Source: Janibacter sp. DB-40 (GTDB lineage Bacteria; Actinomycetota; Actinomycetes; Actinomycetales; Dermatophilaceae). Taken from it: DNA of 64,000 nucleotides. The stretch covers positions 3,286,001 to 3,350,000 of the forward strand of contig NZ_CP120360.1 in assembly GCF_029510815.1 (NCBI RefSeq), written 5' to 3'. The notes under the pieces are model-generated. The model had not been told where the DNA came from and did not search any database. It saw only the letters and a program-made list of their open reading frames with translations. Numbering within the stretch: position 1 is the first letter of the stretch; each line of letters starts with the position of its first letter. A program made the translations under genes and the position numbers. Shown piece after piece: positions 37,014-45,734 of the stretch.

Positions 37014-37265
37014 CTACAGCAGGGCGACGACCAACGCTGCGAGACCGAGCAGGGCCGACAGACCCCCGGCCACGGTCGCCCAGCGCCGTCGGATCAGTCC
37101 GGCAACGGCCAGGACCACCCCCGGGACGGCGAACAACGCCATGCGCTGACCTTGGGCCGACTCCTGGAGTGCAGCCGTGGTCGGCTCGATATAGAACCCC
37201 TTGAGCAGCGCCCAGGCGCAGATGACGAGGTTGAGCACGAGGGCGAGTGCGGGGACCGATCGCAT
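37014..37265 (-). CDS. small membrane protein after the prepilin peptidase
   Basis: 83 residues with two or three hydrophobic segments (VPALALVLNLVICAWALL, ALFAVPGVVLAVAGLI, GGLSALLGLAALVVALL). Start ATG overlaps the peptidase stop by one base (TGATG). Not recognised. It is the last gene of the module B operon. Confidence 0.6.
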   Translation of the reverse strand: MRSVPALALVLNLVICAWALLKGFYIEPTTAALQESAQGQRMALFAVPGVVLAVAGLIRRRWATVAGGLSALLGLAALVVALL

Positions 37266-37948
37266 CAGATCTCCGGGACCAGGTGGCCGAGGGCCGGGGC
37301 GACGAGGACGAGCAGCGTGCCGGCGACGAGGTAGGGGCCGAAGGCCAGGTGGGACTTGCGTCCGGCGCCGGTGAAGACCACGAGGTAGACCGCAGCCACC
37401 GCGGCGAGGAGGAAGGCGACGATGGACCCGAGCAGGACGTGCCCCCAGGACAGGTGGCCCAGGAGCATGCCGAGGCTGGGCGCGAGCTTCGCGTCGCCCA
37501 GGCCCATGCCCGCCCCGCCACCGATGAGCACGAGGATCAGGTAGAACCCGCCGAGCGCCAACCCGGCCAGCAGGGCTCGCACCCAGGCGTCGACGTCGTC
37601 GGCCACGAGGGCTGCACCGAGAAGGCCGACCATCACCCCGGCCACCAGCGGGTAGGTGATCATGTCGGGCAGGCGGAAGACGTCGATGTCGATGGCACCG
37701 AGGACGACGAGGGCGATGGCGGCCACTGACTGGACCGCCACGAGCGGGAGCTGGTCCGGTCGCGCGAGCACCAGGAGCACCGGAAGCAGGGCGCAGGCGG
37801 GGACCACCCAGCCCACCCGTCTGGTCCGCAGCTCGAGCTCGTCCTCGTAGCGGTACGCCTGCGAGCGCAACCACCGGGAGCACCACAGTCCGACCGCACC
37901 TCCGAGGAGTGCCGCGACCCCGATCCCGGGGAGCACGTCGTCGCTCAT
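37265..37948 (-). CDS. A24 prepilin peptidase (TadV/CpaA type)
   Basis: 227 residues, about seven membrane helices. The two catalytic aspartates of the A24 family are in DIDVFRLPDMITYP (near residue 90) and GMGLGDAKLAPSLG (near 155, GxGD). It lacks the N-methylating Cys domain of larger type IV peptidases. It should cleave the class III leaders of Flp, TadE and the pilin-like module proteins at the membrane. ATG 37948 is preferred to 37957 because the ribosome site GAGGGG is then well spaced. It is the only such gene in the window and lies in the module B operon. Confidence 0.92.
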   Translation of the reverse strand: MSDDVLPGIGVAALLGGAVGLWCSRWLRSQAYRYEDELELRTRRVGWVVPACALLPVLLVLARPDQLPLVAVQSVAAIALVVLGAIDIDVFRLPDMITYPLVAGVMVGLLGAALVADDVDAWVRALLAGLALGGFYLILVLIGGGAGMGLGDAKLAPSLGMLLGHLSWGHVLLGSIVAFLLAAVAAVYLVVFTGAGRKSHLAFGPYLVAGTLLVLVAPALGHLVPEI

Positions 37949-37961
37949 CGAGACCATCCCC

Positions 37962-38507
37962 TCATTGTCGGATCGTCCACCCGGCGATCAGGGCCGGGAC
38001 ACCCATGACGAGCCCGAGGACTCCCGCTCCGAGGGCGACGAGTCCGACGGTCGTGGTGGAGCGGCCGAAGGTGGACTGCTCGGACAGTGCCGCGGGCGTC
38101 AGCGTGTCGCCGGGGCAGGTCAAAGTCGCCGGCTCGGACCGCAGCTCGATCTGCGTGAACGGGTGCCACGTGGTCCCCTCGACGGTGATCGGATCCCCGA
38201 GGGCGAAGTCGAAGTTCCCGACCCGGGTCCCGCTCGCGACGTCCCCGTCGTCCTCGATGAGCTCGCAGCCCAGCCTCCGCGGCGAGTCCGTCGCGGGTTC
38301 AGCGGTGTAGACCATCACCGACCCACCGAGGAGCCCGGAGGCCGGGGGGACGGCCGTCTTCGGCCCCTCGGTGACCGTGAGACGGACCGGCTCGTTGCCC
38401 TGTGCGAGGGTCACGCCCCCGACGATGATCGAGGCGACACCTCCGATGACGAGGGATGCGCCGGCGACGAGCAGGACGAGCTTCAGGACCGACGAGAACC
38501 GTGTCAT
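37962..38507 (-). CDS. module B two-helix membrane protein
   Basis: 181 residues. An N-terminal helix (VLLVAGASLVIGGVASIIVG), an exported middle domain with two cysteines (LGCELIEDD, ATLTCPGDT), and a C-terminal helix (GLVALGAGVLGLVMGVPALI). Layout like the unknown two-helix gene at 31.6 kb. It lies just before the prepilin peptidase gene, 13 bases away, in the module B operon. Function unknown. Confidence 0.65.
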   Translation of the reverse strand: MTRFSSVLKLVLLVAGASLVIGGVASIIVGGVTLAQGNEPVRLTVTEGPKTAVPPASGLLGGSVMVYTAEPATDSPRRLGCELIEDDGDVASGTRVGNFDFALGDPITVEGTTWHPFTQIELRSEPATLTCPGDTLTPAALSEQSTFGRSTTTVGLVALGAGVLGLVMGVPALIAGWTIRQ

Positions 38508-38526
38508 GGAGGTGCGCGTGACCCGA

Positions 38527-38985
38527 CTACCGCAGTCCGGAGGTGTCGATGCGCGCGTCGGTGATCTCCGGCAGGGACCGGACCACGACCACCACCACGA
38601 CCATCCACACCAAGGCGTCCACCGCCCATGCGAGGGCGCCCTCCCACCCGAAGGCGGTGGCGATCAGCGCCTTGCCGCTCCACGCGGCAGGCAGGAGGAC
38701 GTACGCGACCAGCCCGGCGACGAGCCACAGGGTTCGCGGTCCGCCGCGCGACCACCGGTACCCGGTGGTGAGCACCAGGATCACCGACCCGAGGACGAGG
38801 ACGGTGCGCACCACTGCACCGACGGTGACGCTCAGGGCCATGATGCCGATGATCGACCCGACGATGCCGAAGATGGTGGCGGCCACCACCAGGGCCACGC
38901 AGGTCAGGACGGCGCCGACCACCCGGTGGGTCGTCCAGGTGCGTGTCGTCGGCGACGGATGGAGATCGTGGACCACGCGCGTCAC
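38527..38985 (-). CDS. module B small membrane protein
   Basis: 152 residues with about four hydrophobic segments. GTG 38985 overlaps the lipoprotein stop as GTGA. It takes the same place as the small membrane proteins of modules A, C and D, but the sequence has diverged (TLWLVAGLVAYVLLPAAWSG). Unknown function. Confidence 0.65.
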   Translation of the reverse strand: MTRVVHDLHPSPTTRTWTTHRVVGAVLTCVALVVAATIFGIVGSIIGIMALSVTVGAVVRTVLVLGSVILVLTTGYRWSRGGPRTLWLVAGLVAYVLLPAAWSGKALIATAFGWEGALAWAVDALVWMVVVVVVVRSLPEITDARIDTSGLR

Positions 38986-39608
38986 GCCCCCTTGAAGGTC
39001 GACAGGATCGTCGGCAGCTCGCTCTGCTCGAAGGTCTCGGCGTCACCGAGGGCGACGACGTTGAGGATGAGGTCGGGGTTGATCTGGACCATCAGCTGCC
39101 ACGTCTCCCGGCGCTGGCCATCTGCGCCGCCGACAGGGTTCGTCCACTGGACGAGGACAGCCTTCTCGGCGCCCGGCCAGGTGACCTCGGAGCGCGCCAC
39201 CTCCTCCTCGTTGTTGACCGACTGCATCTCCTCCAGCACGAAGGACTGCTGGATGACGTCCTGCTTCGGCTTCACGTCCCGCAGGACCGCCACCCGGTGC
39301 AGCGAGGTGTCCTCGCCCTCGGCACGTGGCGCGTCGAAGACGTAGGCCTTGGTGCCGTTGGCGGCGGTGGTGATGTCCTCCTCGAAGGAGCCGGGGACCC
39401 CGATGGTGAAGTCCGGCCCCTCGACGGTGCGCCACTGCGAGGAGATCGCGGTCGGGGTCACCGGCGGTGTCGGTGTCCCGGTGGGCTGCATCTGCGACTG
39501 CGAGGGGTTCACGTTCTCCTCCTCCGGCTCGTCGGAGGACGAGCACGCAGCCATGGTCACCACGAGGGCCGTGGTCACGGCCACGAGACAGCGGTGGTGG
39601 CCGGACAT
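38982..39608 (-). CDS. module B lipoprotein
   Basis: 208 residues from ATG 39608, overlapping the pilin-like stop by one base. The signal sequence ends in the lipobox MAAC, then a Glu/Ser/Pro linker. The domain contains SQWRTVEGPDFTIGVPGSFE, EKAVLVQWTNPVGG and QLMVQINPDLILNVVALGD. The pattern (Trp-Arg-x-x-Glu-Gly, then a beta-rich fold) parallels the A and C lipoproteins at low identity. Placed right after the pilin-like gene, as in A and C. Confidence 0.75.
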   Translation of the reverse strand: MSGHHRCLVAVTTALVVTMAACSSSDEPEEENVNPSQSQMQPTGTPTPPVTPTAISSQWRTVEGPDFTIGVPGSFEEDITTAANGTKAYVFDAPRAEGEDTSLHRVAVLRDVKPKQDVIQQSFVLEEMQSVNNEEEVARSEVTWPGAEKAVLVQWTNPVGGADGQRRETWQLMVQINPDLILNVVALGDAETFEQSELPTILSTFKGA

Positions 39609-41017
39609 CAGCCACCTCCTGCAGCGCTGGCACCAGTGCAACTCGTCCATTCGGACATCTGCGATCCGTCCCAGTATTGCGCATCGGTCAGGTCGATGGT
39701 CTGGGTGGACACATCCACCGCACCTGCCAGCGCGATGGGCCCGGCCTTGCCACCGCTGTTGCCCGCCAACGGAGTCGAGCTGGCCATGTCGTAGCCCTGC
39801 TGGGTCAGGTTGCCGGTCTGTCGGACCCGGTTGAAGTAGTTCAGGTCGGCGGGGACCGTCGCCGGCAGCGCGGCCGCTGCGGTGACGCCACCGACGGACT
39901 TGACTCCCTGGCTGGCGAGGAAGGACCAGCCGGCGACCTGGTTGTCCTCGGAATCCATGGGCAGCGAGGTCTGGAAGACCGTGGACCGCCCGGCCGAGGT
40001 GTCGATGTACGTGCCCTCGTACTCCCCGGTGAAGGCTGCGGCCGCCACGCCGTTCCCCTCACCGGAGGCAGTGACCGTGGCATCGACGGAGCTCACCTGA
40101 CCATCGGGATCCACCGTGACTGCTGTCACCATCTCCATGGAGCCGTTGATCGCACCGCCCGTGAAGTCGATGCCCTCCGTGTCCACCCCGAGAGTCTGCA
40201 GCCCGGCCTCCCCACTGACCTCGGACGACAGGTAGAAGGTCTTCGAGCCATCCTTGGACTCCCGGTATCCGAGGGCCTGGGCGGTACTCACCCCGGCGTT
40301 GGCCTTCCCGAGACTAGCCGCCTGGGCCGACGCGTTGACCGAGAACCCGCCTTCGTAGAACGTCTCGTCCGCTTCGGGCAGGGGCTTGGTCAGCCCGGTC
40401 CCGTCCGTCACCTTGTCGGTCAGCCACCGCACGGGCCCGGACTCGGCCACCAGCTCGTCCTTGGCGACGTCGGCGATGTGGGCCTCCACCACCTCGCGCA
40501 ACTCGGCCTCGTCCTCGGCGTGGTAGACCTCACCCTCGGTGATGGACAGGCCGGCTCCCACGTCGGCCGACGCCTGGTTGCCGACCGTGCGGTCGGCGAC
40601 GGTCAGCGACGTGCCGCCCCCCACGCCGAGTTCGACGCCGGCGCCCTCGCCCTTACTGAAGGTCAGCCGGTAGGTCCCGTCGCTGAGCTGCTCGACCTGG
40701 AACTGCCGGCCGTTCTCCAGGGTGACCACGGAGATGGAGACCTGGCCGTGGACGTTGCCGGAGGACCCGGTCACGGTGCAGGGATCGGTCGGCTCGGGTC
40801 GCTTCGCGGTGTCCTCACCACCACCGGACCCGCACGAGCCCTGACCGAGGTTGAGGATGGTGCACACGGCCTGGCGAGCGCTCTCCGCGACCGGGGTGCG
40901 CTGGGTGAGCACGACGACGAGGGCACCCACGAGCATCGCGGAGACGACGATGATGCCCACCCGTTCGAGGCTGACCGCACCTCGCTCATGGCGGTACCGC
41001 GTCCACTCCCGGCTCAT
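39608..41017 (-). CDS. module B large protein with Flp-pilin-type leader
   Basis: 469 residues from ATG 41017, RBS AGGGGGATGG. The leader ends YRHERG and continues AVSLERVGIIVVSAMLVGAL (class III cleavage after Gly13, Glu at +5). AVCTILNLGQGSC follows, matching the SGNH esterase (AVCRILDQGSC). The large exported domain has GGGTSLTVADRTVG, EGNGVAAAAFTGEYEGTYID and Gly/Ser-rich beta repeats, and ends near a Cys. It is a divergent relative of the A and C proteins. First gene of the module B operon, behind a boxed promoter. Confidence 0.78.
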   Translation of the reverse strand: MSREWTRYRHERGAVSLERVGIIVVSAMLVGALVVVLTQRTPVAESARQAVCTILNLGQGSCGSGGGEDTAKRPEPTDPCTVTGSSGNVHGQVSISVVTLENGRQFQVEQLSDGTYRLTFSKGEGAGVELGVGGGTSLTVADRTVGNQASADVGAGLSITEGEVYHAEDEAELREVVEAHIADVAKDELVAESGPVRWLTDKVTDGTGLTKPLPEADETFYEGGFSVNASAQAASLGKANAGVSTAQALGYRESKDGSKTFYLSSEVSGEAGLQTLGVDTEGIDFTGGAINGSMEMVTAVTVDPDGQVSSVDATVTASGEGNGVAAAAFTGEYEGTYIDTSAGRSTVFQTSLPMDSEDNQVAGWSFLASQGVKSVGGVTAAAALPATVPADLNYFNRVRQTGNLTQQGYDMASSTPLAGNSGGKAGPIALAGAVDVSTQTIDLTDAQYWDGSQMSEWTSCTGASAAGGG

Positions 41018-41076
41018 CCATCCCCCTGCTGGTCATGACCGCTACCGGGATCTCCGGCAGAACTGGCGCGCCCCCA

Positions 41077-41131
41077 TGTAACCATCACCCCAGTACCCGC
41101 GTCTTGGGCCCGAGGGCCCGGATCAGGGCCC
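41077..41131 (-). promoter_or_regulatory. module B promoter with GGGCCC boxes
   Basis: Minus strand -10 TTACAT (41076-41081) or GTTACA one base over, with GGGCCC at 41106, 41114 and 41126 (spacings 8 and 12, as at flp). The nearest box starts 29-30 bases from the -10. The distal pair is degenerate (GGATCC near 41138; GGGTCC at 41152). The region also holds the divergent promoter of the biotinyl gene. Confidence 0.6.
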
Positions 41132-41158
41132 AAGGACGGGATCCGACGCGTGGACCCG

Positions 41159-41164
41159 TAACCT
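41159..41164 (+). promoter_or_regulatory. -10 element of the biotinyl carrier gene, probably leaderless
   Basis: TAACCT ends seven bases before ATG 41172. No Shine-Dalgarno sequence is present. Confidence 0.4.
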
Positions 41165-41171
41165 GTGTGCC

Positions 41172-41390
41172 ATGGGTCACAGGATCGAGTCCGAGCTCGT
41201 CGCGAACGTCATCTCCGTGCACGTCACCGAGGGGCAGACGGTCGCCGCCGGCGACGAGCTGGTGCTCCTGGAGTCGATGAAGATGGAGATCCCCGTCCTC
41301 ACCGAGGGCCCCGGCCGGATCGCCGAGGTCAAGGTCACCGCCGGCGACGTCGTCCAGGAGGGCGAGGTCCTCGTCGTCATCGACGACTGA
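41172..41390 (+). CDS. biotin/lipoyl carrier protein (small BCCP-like)
   Basis: 72 residues, a single biotinyl domain. The attachment site is LLESMKMEIPV, with the modified Lys in the MKM motif near residue 37, and the fold ends VQEGEVLVVIDD. Stand-alone carriers of this size serve acyl-CoA or pyruvate carboxylases in actinobacteria; no carboxylase subunit is nearby. Convergent with the FHA gene. Confidence 0.88.
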   Translation: MGHRIESELVANVISVHVTEGQTVAAGDELVLLESMKMEIPVLTEGPGRIAEVKVTAGDVVQEGEVLVVIDD

Positions 41391-41423
41391 CCACCCGCCG
41401 GGCGAAGGGGGCCGGTTGCCCGG

Positions 41424-42476
41424 TCAGTCCTCGTCGCCGAGGACCACCGCGACCTGACCGGCGAGGCGGATCGTCGTCCCGGGCTCGATCTGCTGCGGCT
41501 CGCCCGGAGACATCCGTCGCGACGGCCCGTGGGGAGCGCTCAGCGTCGTGCCGTTCGTCGAGCCGAGGTCGCGGACCATGACCTGCGAGCCCTCCGGATA
41601 CACCTCGACGTGGCTGCGGGAGATCTCGTTGTCGGGGCTGGCGACCCGCACGAGGTGCGGCTGGCCGGTGGCGCCGATACCGGCGCTCGCCCGCGGGGCC
41701 CGACCGATCAGGACACCACGGTCGAGCTCGACGACCTCTCCGGTCGGGAGGACGAGCCGCCCGGATGACCGCGGCGGCTCCGGCTCCTCCTCGTCCGCCG
41801 TCTCACCCACGACCGGCAGGACACCCGTCGACGGGCCCGACCGGCGAGCGGCCACGTCGTCCCTGGCGTGGGCGGCGTCGTCGCCGGAGGCATCATCGGC
41901 GTCAGGGGGAGAAGACGCATCATCGGCGTCACCGAAGTCACCTGTCCCGGCGACCCGGGCACCCACGAGATGCCCCTCGACGAACTGCGGACGGCTCGGT
42001 GCCTGCGCCGCGGGGGGGCCTTGCGGCGCCATCTCCGGGGAGACGGCGGCCGGGGCCATCGACTCGGGGGTCGAGGTGGGCTCCGCCGGCGCCGGCTCCG
42101 CCGCAACGGGCTCCGGCTCCCCGGTGGAGAGCACGGCAGTCGCGGTGTGCTCGTCGAGGTCCTCGTCGATCCACGGTGCCCGGGCAGGCGCGACGACCTC
42201 ACGGGTGGTCCCGTCGTCAGCGGTGAGCAGCACCCGGGCCGCGCCGCGCACGAGGACGCGGTGATCGCTCTCGTCGACGATCGCGAAGTCCGGGGCCCGG
42301 CGCACGCCACCGCTCGTCAGCTCGTCGGTCAGCACGTCAGCACGGGGGTCGTCGCCGTCGGCCGCGAGGGCCGAGGTGAGGCGCTCGCGGAGGGTGTCAT
42401 CCCCCTTCGCCAGGACGTGGACGCCCTCCCGGGTGATCTCGACCCAGCCGTCGCGGCCCTCGGTCCTCGTCTCCAT
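41424..42476 (-). CDS. FHA-domain protein
   Basis: 350 residues, cytoplasmic. A poorly conserved N-terminal part of about 110 residues, a long Pro/Ala/Glu/Asp-rich linker (115-250), and a C-terminal FHA domain (about 250-345) with GVLIGRAPRASAG, NEISRSHVEVYPEG and DLGSTNGTTL: the phosphothreonine-binding Arg, Ser-x-x-His and Asn are present. FHA domains read Ser/Thr kinase output. ATG 42476 has GGAG five bases upstream; GTG 42482 is the alternative. It follows the PP2C gene and is probably co-transcribed with it. Confidence 0.87.
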   Translation of the reverse strand: METRTEGRDGWVEITREGVHVLAKGDDTLRERLTSALAADGDDPRADVLTDELTSGGVRRAPDFAIVDESDHRVLVRGAARVLLTADDGTTREVVAPARAPWIDEDLDEHTATAVLSTGEPEPVAAEPAPAEPTSTPESMAPAAVSPEMAPQGPPAAQAPSRPQFVEGHLVGARVAGTGDFGDADDASSPPDADDASGDDAAHARDDVAARRSGPSTGVLPVVGETADEEEPEPPRSSGRLVLPTGEVVELDRGVLIGRAPRASAGIGATGQPHLVRVASPDNEISRSHVEVYPEGSQVMVRDLGSTNGTTLSAPHGPSRRMSPGEPQQIEPGTTIRLAGQVAVVLGDED

Positions 42477-42489
42477 CGTCACTCCTTCG

Positions 42490-43266
42490 TCACCGGTCGC
42501 CCGCGAGTTCCGCGTCGACGTCAGCGTCGTCGAGGGCGACCACGACGACGCTCACATTGTCCCTGCCCCCTGCGGCCACGGCAGCACGGACGAGCTCGTC
42601 CGCCGCGTCGCGGGGCTCGGGGTGTGCCTGCAGGATCGCACGCACCTGCTCGTCGGCGACCTCGTTCGTCAGGCCGTCACTGCACACGAGGAACCGCTCG
42701 CCCGGGGTCAGGGGGACCACCCAGAGGTCCGGGTCGTGCGCCAGCGGCGCACCCAGGGAGCGGGTGACGACGTTACGGGCCGGGTGCACCTGCGCCTCCG
42801 CGGCGGTGATGATGCCCGCGTCGACGAGCTCCTGCACCTCGGAGTGGTCGACCGTGACCCGGCCGAGGTCGTCGCCCAGGAGCCGGTAGGCCCGCGAGTC
42901 CCCGACGTTGAAGACCGCCCACTGCGCGCGGTCCTCGTGGGTGACGAGGACGAGGCCGGTCGCGGTGGTGCCCATCCCCCGCTGCTCGGGGTGGGCCGCG
43001 ACGGAGGCCAGGATGCGTTCGTTCGCCTGCAGGACCTGGCCGGTGACCTCGGCGGTGGTGAGGCCGTCCCGGCCGACCAGCTCGCGCATCGTCTCGACGA
43101 CGATCCCGCTGGCCACCTCTCCTGCGGCGTGCCCGCCCATCCCGTCGGCGACGACGAAGACCGTGCCCTCGGCCAGCACCGCGTCCTCGTTGTGGTCACG
43201 GACCCGGCCGGTGTCCGTGGCGCTGCCGAACCGCAGGCGCCTGCCCACCTCGCCCGGGGTGCTCAC
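42490..43266 (-). CDS. PP2C-family Ser/Thr protein phosphatase
   Basis: 258 residues, complete PPM/PP2C fold without membrane anchor. Metal-ligand motifs: VRDHNEDAV near 23-31, VFVVADGMGGHAAGEV near 36-51, VCSDGLTNEV near 195, and GGRDNVSVVVV near 236. It removes phosphate from Ser/Thr residues in the cytosol, opposing a PknB-like kinase not found here. GTG start overlaps the upstream stop as GTGA. In an operon with the FHA gene and a small upstream gene. Confidence 0.93.
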   Translation of the reverse strand: MSTPGEVGRRLRFGSATDTGRVRDHNEDAVLAEGTVFVVADGMGGHAAGEVASGIVVETMRELVGRDGLTTAEVTGQVLQANERILASVAAHPEQRGMGTTATGLVLVTHEDRAQWAVFNVGDSRAYRLLGDDLGRVTVDHSEVQELVDAGIITAAEAQVHPARNVVTRSLGAPLAHDPDLWVVPLTPGERFLVCSDGLTNEVADEQVRAILQAHPEPRDAADELVRAAVAAGGRDNVSVVVVALDDADVDAELAGDR

Positions 43267-43739
43267 GGGTCCAGGTGGAGCGAGTCGATGATGCGGTCGA
43301 TGACGGCGCCGTCGGCCTCGCGCCGCGACCCCGCGAAGGAGCCGGTCACCTGGACGACGTCGAGCACGTCCTGGCGCTGCTGCGTGGCGAACCAGTGCGT
43401 CTGCGCCACCGTGCCCGCCTGCGGGTCGACGAAGGAGACCTCGGCCCCCACGGCGGACCGATCGTCCAGCTCCCGGGTGCGCGGCCCGTCGACCTCCCCG
43501 CGCTGCCGCTGACCGGCGTACTCCCCGAGCTCGGCCATGATCTCGTCCGTGCCGAAGGGCGCCAGGCGCTGGTAGTGCCGCACCACGAGGTTGGCGAGGA
43601 AGTGGTCGGTCCCCTGCGCGTCGTCACGCAGGGCGACGAGGGTGTCCGGCGCCCACACCTGGATCCAGCCATCGGGCATCTCGAGGTGGAGCCGAGGCGG
43701 CCCGGGCACGACCGGGCTCGGGTAGGTCACGGTGGGCAC
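43263..43739 (-). CDS. DUF1795/LpqN-like cytoplasmic protein, unknown
   Basis: 158 residues from GTG 43739, RBS AGGAGAG. No signal peptide. One compact alpha/beta domain: RLHLEMPDGWIQVWAPDTLV, FLANLVVRHYQRLAP, THWFATQQRQDVLDVVQVTG. The pattern recalls the single-domain LpqN-like fold of the module lipoproteins but without export signals. First gene of the operon with PP2C and FHA. Role unknown; the neighbours suggest a link to phospho-signalling. Confidence 0.65.
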   Translation of the reverse strand: MPTVTYPSPVVPGPPRLHLEMPDGWIQVWAPDTLVALRDDAQGTDHFLANLVVRHYQRLAPFGTDEIMAELGEYAGQRQRGEVDGPRTRELDDRSAVGAEVSFVDPQAGTVAQTHWFATQQRQDVLDVVQVTGSFAGSRREADGAVIDRIIDSLHLDP

Positions 43740-43822
43740 AGTTGCTCTCCTGGCTGACGAAGGGGGGGTCCCCGGGTCTGTCTGCCCCCAGCCTGCCACT
43801 TGGCGGCGTCGGGGTGGACGAC

Positions 43823-45292
43823 TCAGCCCCGCTCGGCCCACCACGCGCGCAGTCGATCGGTCGCGGCGTCCTTGCCGATGGGGCCCTCGTCGAGGCGGAC
43901 CTGCAGGAGGTAGCGGTAGGCCTGCCCGATCTCGGGGCCGGGCGGGATCCCGAGGACCGCGCCGATCTCGTTGCCGTCGAGCTCGGGTCGCACGGCGTCG
44001 AGCTCCTCCTGCTCCAGCAGGCGCTCGATCCGCTCCTCCAGGTCGTCGTAGGCGCGGGCCAGACGGGCGGCCTTTCGCTGGTTGCGCGTGGTGCAGTCCG
44101 CCCGGGTCAGCCGGTGCAGCCGCTGCAGGAGGGGGCCCGCGTCGGTGACGTAGCGCCGCACGGCCGAGTCGGTCCACTGGCCGTCGCGGTACCCGTGGAA
44201 GCGCAGGTGAAGCTCGACCAGACGGGCGACTTGCTTGGTCGTGTCCTTGTCGAAGCGCAGCGCCTTCATCCGCTTGGCGGTCAGCTTCGCACCGACGACA
44301 TCGTGGTGGTGGAAGGAGACCCCGCCGCCGGGCTCGAAGCGCCGGGTCCGTGGCTTCCCCACGTCGTGGAGCAGGGCGGCCAGTCGCAGCACGAGGTCCG
44401 GGCCGGGCACCGGGTGCTCGTCCTCCCGATCTGGGCCCGGGTCCGCAGCGCCTTCCAGGTCGATCGCCTGCTGCAGCACCGTCAGCGAGTGCTCGTAGAC
44501 GTCCTTGTGCCGGTGGTGTTCGTCGATCTCCAGACGCAGTGCGGGCAGCTCGGGGAGCATGTGGTCGGCCAGCCCGGTCTCGACGAGCAGGCGCAGCCCG
44601 GCGACCGGGTCCGCACCGAGCACGAGCTTGACCAGCTCGTCCCGGATCCGCTCCGCGGAGACGATGTCCAGGGTCGCGGCGGCCTCGGTCATGGCTGCGG
44701 TCACCTCGGGGGCAGGAACGAGCCCGAGCTGGGAGACGAATCGCGCCGCCCGCATCATCCGCAGCGGGTCATCGGTGAAGGAGACCTCGGGCGTGGACGG
44801 CGTGCGCAACCGCCCGGCCGCGAGGTCGAGCAGGCCCCCGTGCGGGTCGACGAGCTCGAGGTCGGGCAGGCGCAGCGCCATCGCGTTGACGGTGAAGTCG
44901 CGCCGGACGAGGTCGTCCTCGAGGTTGTCGCCGAAGGCGACGACCGGCTTGCGGGTTTCCCCATCGTACGCGTCGGCGCGGTAGGTGGTGACCTCGACGA
45001 CCATGTCGCCCCGGCGGGCGCCGATCGTGCCGAACTCCCGACCCATGTCCCAGGTGGCATCGCCCCATGCGGCGAGGATCCGCTCGCTCTCCTCCGGTGC
45101 CGCCGACGTGGTGAAGTCGAGGTCCCCGCTCGTGCGGGAGAGGAAGGCGTCACGGACCGGGCCACCGACGAGGGCCAGCTCGTGTCCCCCCTTCGCAAAT
45201 GCCGTGCCGAGCTCGGTCAGCAGCGGGATCACCGGGGCCAGCTGAGCCACCGCGGCGCGCAGGACCTCGGGGGGAAGAGCAGGGGTGGACAT
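43823..45292 (-). CDS. pcnB: CCA tRNA nucleotidyltransferase (class II, HD domain)
   Basis: 489 residues. N-terminal nucleotidyltransferase head with ALVGGPVRDAFLSRTSGDLD (GxGxxR-like loop and the DxD metal pair near 41-60), RRDFTVNAMALRL near 140, and SFTDDPLRMMRAARFVSQLG (motif D). A neck and body follow, with an HD domain (LRLAALLHDVGKPRTRR, GVSFHHHDVVGAKL). It adds or repairs the CCA end of tRNAs; the HD part is phosphohydrolytic. Conserved near NUDIX and murJ in actinobacteria, but here separated from NUDIX by modules C and D. Confidence 0.93.
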   Translation of the reverse strand: MSTPALPPEVLRAAVAQLAPVIPLLTELGTAFAKGGHELALVGGPVRDAFLSRTSGDLDFTTSAAPEESERILAAWGDATWDMGREFGTIGARRGDMVVEVTTYRADAYDGETRKPVVAFGDNLEDDLVRRDFTVNAMALRLPDLELVDPHGGLLDLAAGRLRTPSTPEVSFTDDPLRMMRAARFVSQLGLVPAPEVTAAMTEAAATLDIVSAERIRDELVKLVLGADPVAGLRLLVETGLADHMLPELPALRLEIDEHHRHKDVYEHSLTVLQQAIDLEGAADPGPDREDEHPVPGPDLVLRLAALLHDVGKPRTRRFEPGGGVSFHHHDVVGAKLTAKRMKALRFDKDTTKQVARLVELHLRFHGYRDGQWTDSAVRRYVTDAGPLLQRLHRLTRADCTTRNQRKAARLARAYDDLEERIERLLEQEELDAVRPELDGNEIGAVLGIPPGPEIGQAYRYLLQVRLDEGPIGKDAATDRLRAWWAERG

Positions 45293-45300
45293 GGGGACCT

Positions 45301-45306
45301 AGGCTA
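45301..45306 (-). promoter_or_regulatory. -10 element of pcnB, probably leaderless
   Basis: TAGCCT on the minus strand ends eight bases before ATG 45292, with no ribosome site in between. Confidence 0.35.
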
Positions 45307-45344
45307 CGCGGATCCGGGGTGCCGCCCCGCACCCGCCGGGTGGG

Positions 45345-45734
45345 CTACCGCAGTCGTGCGACCGGGTCGCGACGTGCCCGACGACGGACGACGGGGGCGA
45401 GCGCCGTGACCGCCGCGTGCACGGCAGCGAGCACGACCGCGACGACGACCCACCCGAGGACGATCCGCAGCAGGTAGCCGGAGGGGACGCTCTCGACCAT
45501 CCACAGGCCGACGGCGACCACCGTGGCGACCGCCGCACCCGCCGCCGTCACCAGCCGCTCGGGCAGCTCGTCCTCGGGACGCGACCACGCCGCGAGCGCG
45601 CCGCCCACGAGACCAGCGGGCAGTGCCGAGACGAGTGGAAGGACGAGGAAGAGGCGCTGCACGAGGATCATCGTCACGGCGCTGAGGACGGCCGCGACGA
45701 GGACCGTGCCGACCCGGCCGCGCAGGCGGCTCAT
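45345..45734 (-). CDS. module D small membrane protein
   Basis: 129 residues, four hydrophobic segments (VGTVLVAAVLSAVTMILVQ, ALPAGLVGGALAAW, LVTAAGAAVATVVAVGLWMV, VVVAVVLAAVHAAVTAL). ATG 45734 overlaps the lipoprotein stop by one base. Same position and layout as the A and C proteins, with a shared GGALAAW/GAASAW core. Intact even though the large module D gene is broken. Confidence 0.65.
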   Translation of the reverse strand: MSRLRGRVGTVLVAAVLSAVTMILVQRLFLVLPLVSALPAGLVGGALAAWSRPEDELPERLVTAAGAAVATVVAVGLWMVESVPSGYLLRIVLGWVVVAVVLAAVHAAVTALAPVVRRRARRDPVARLR

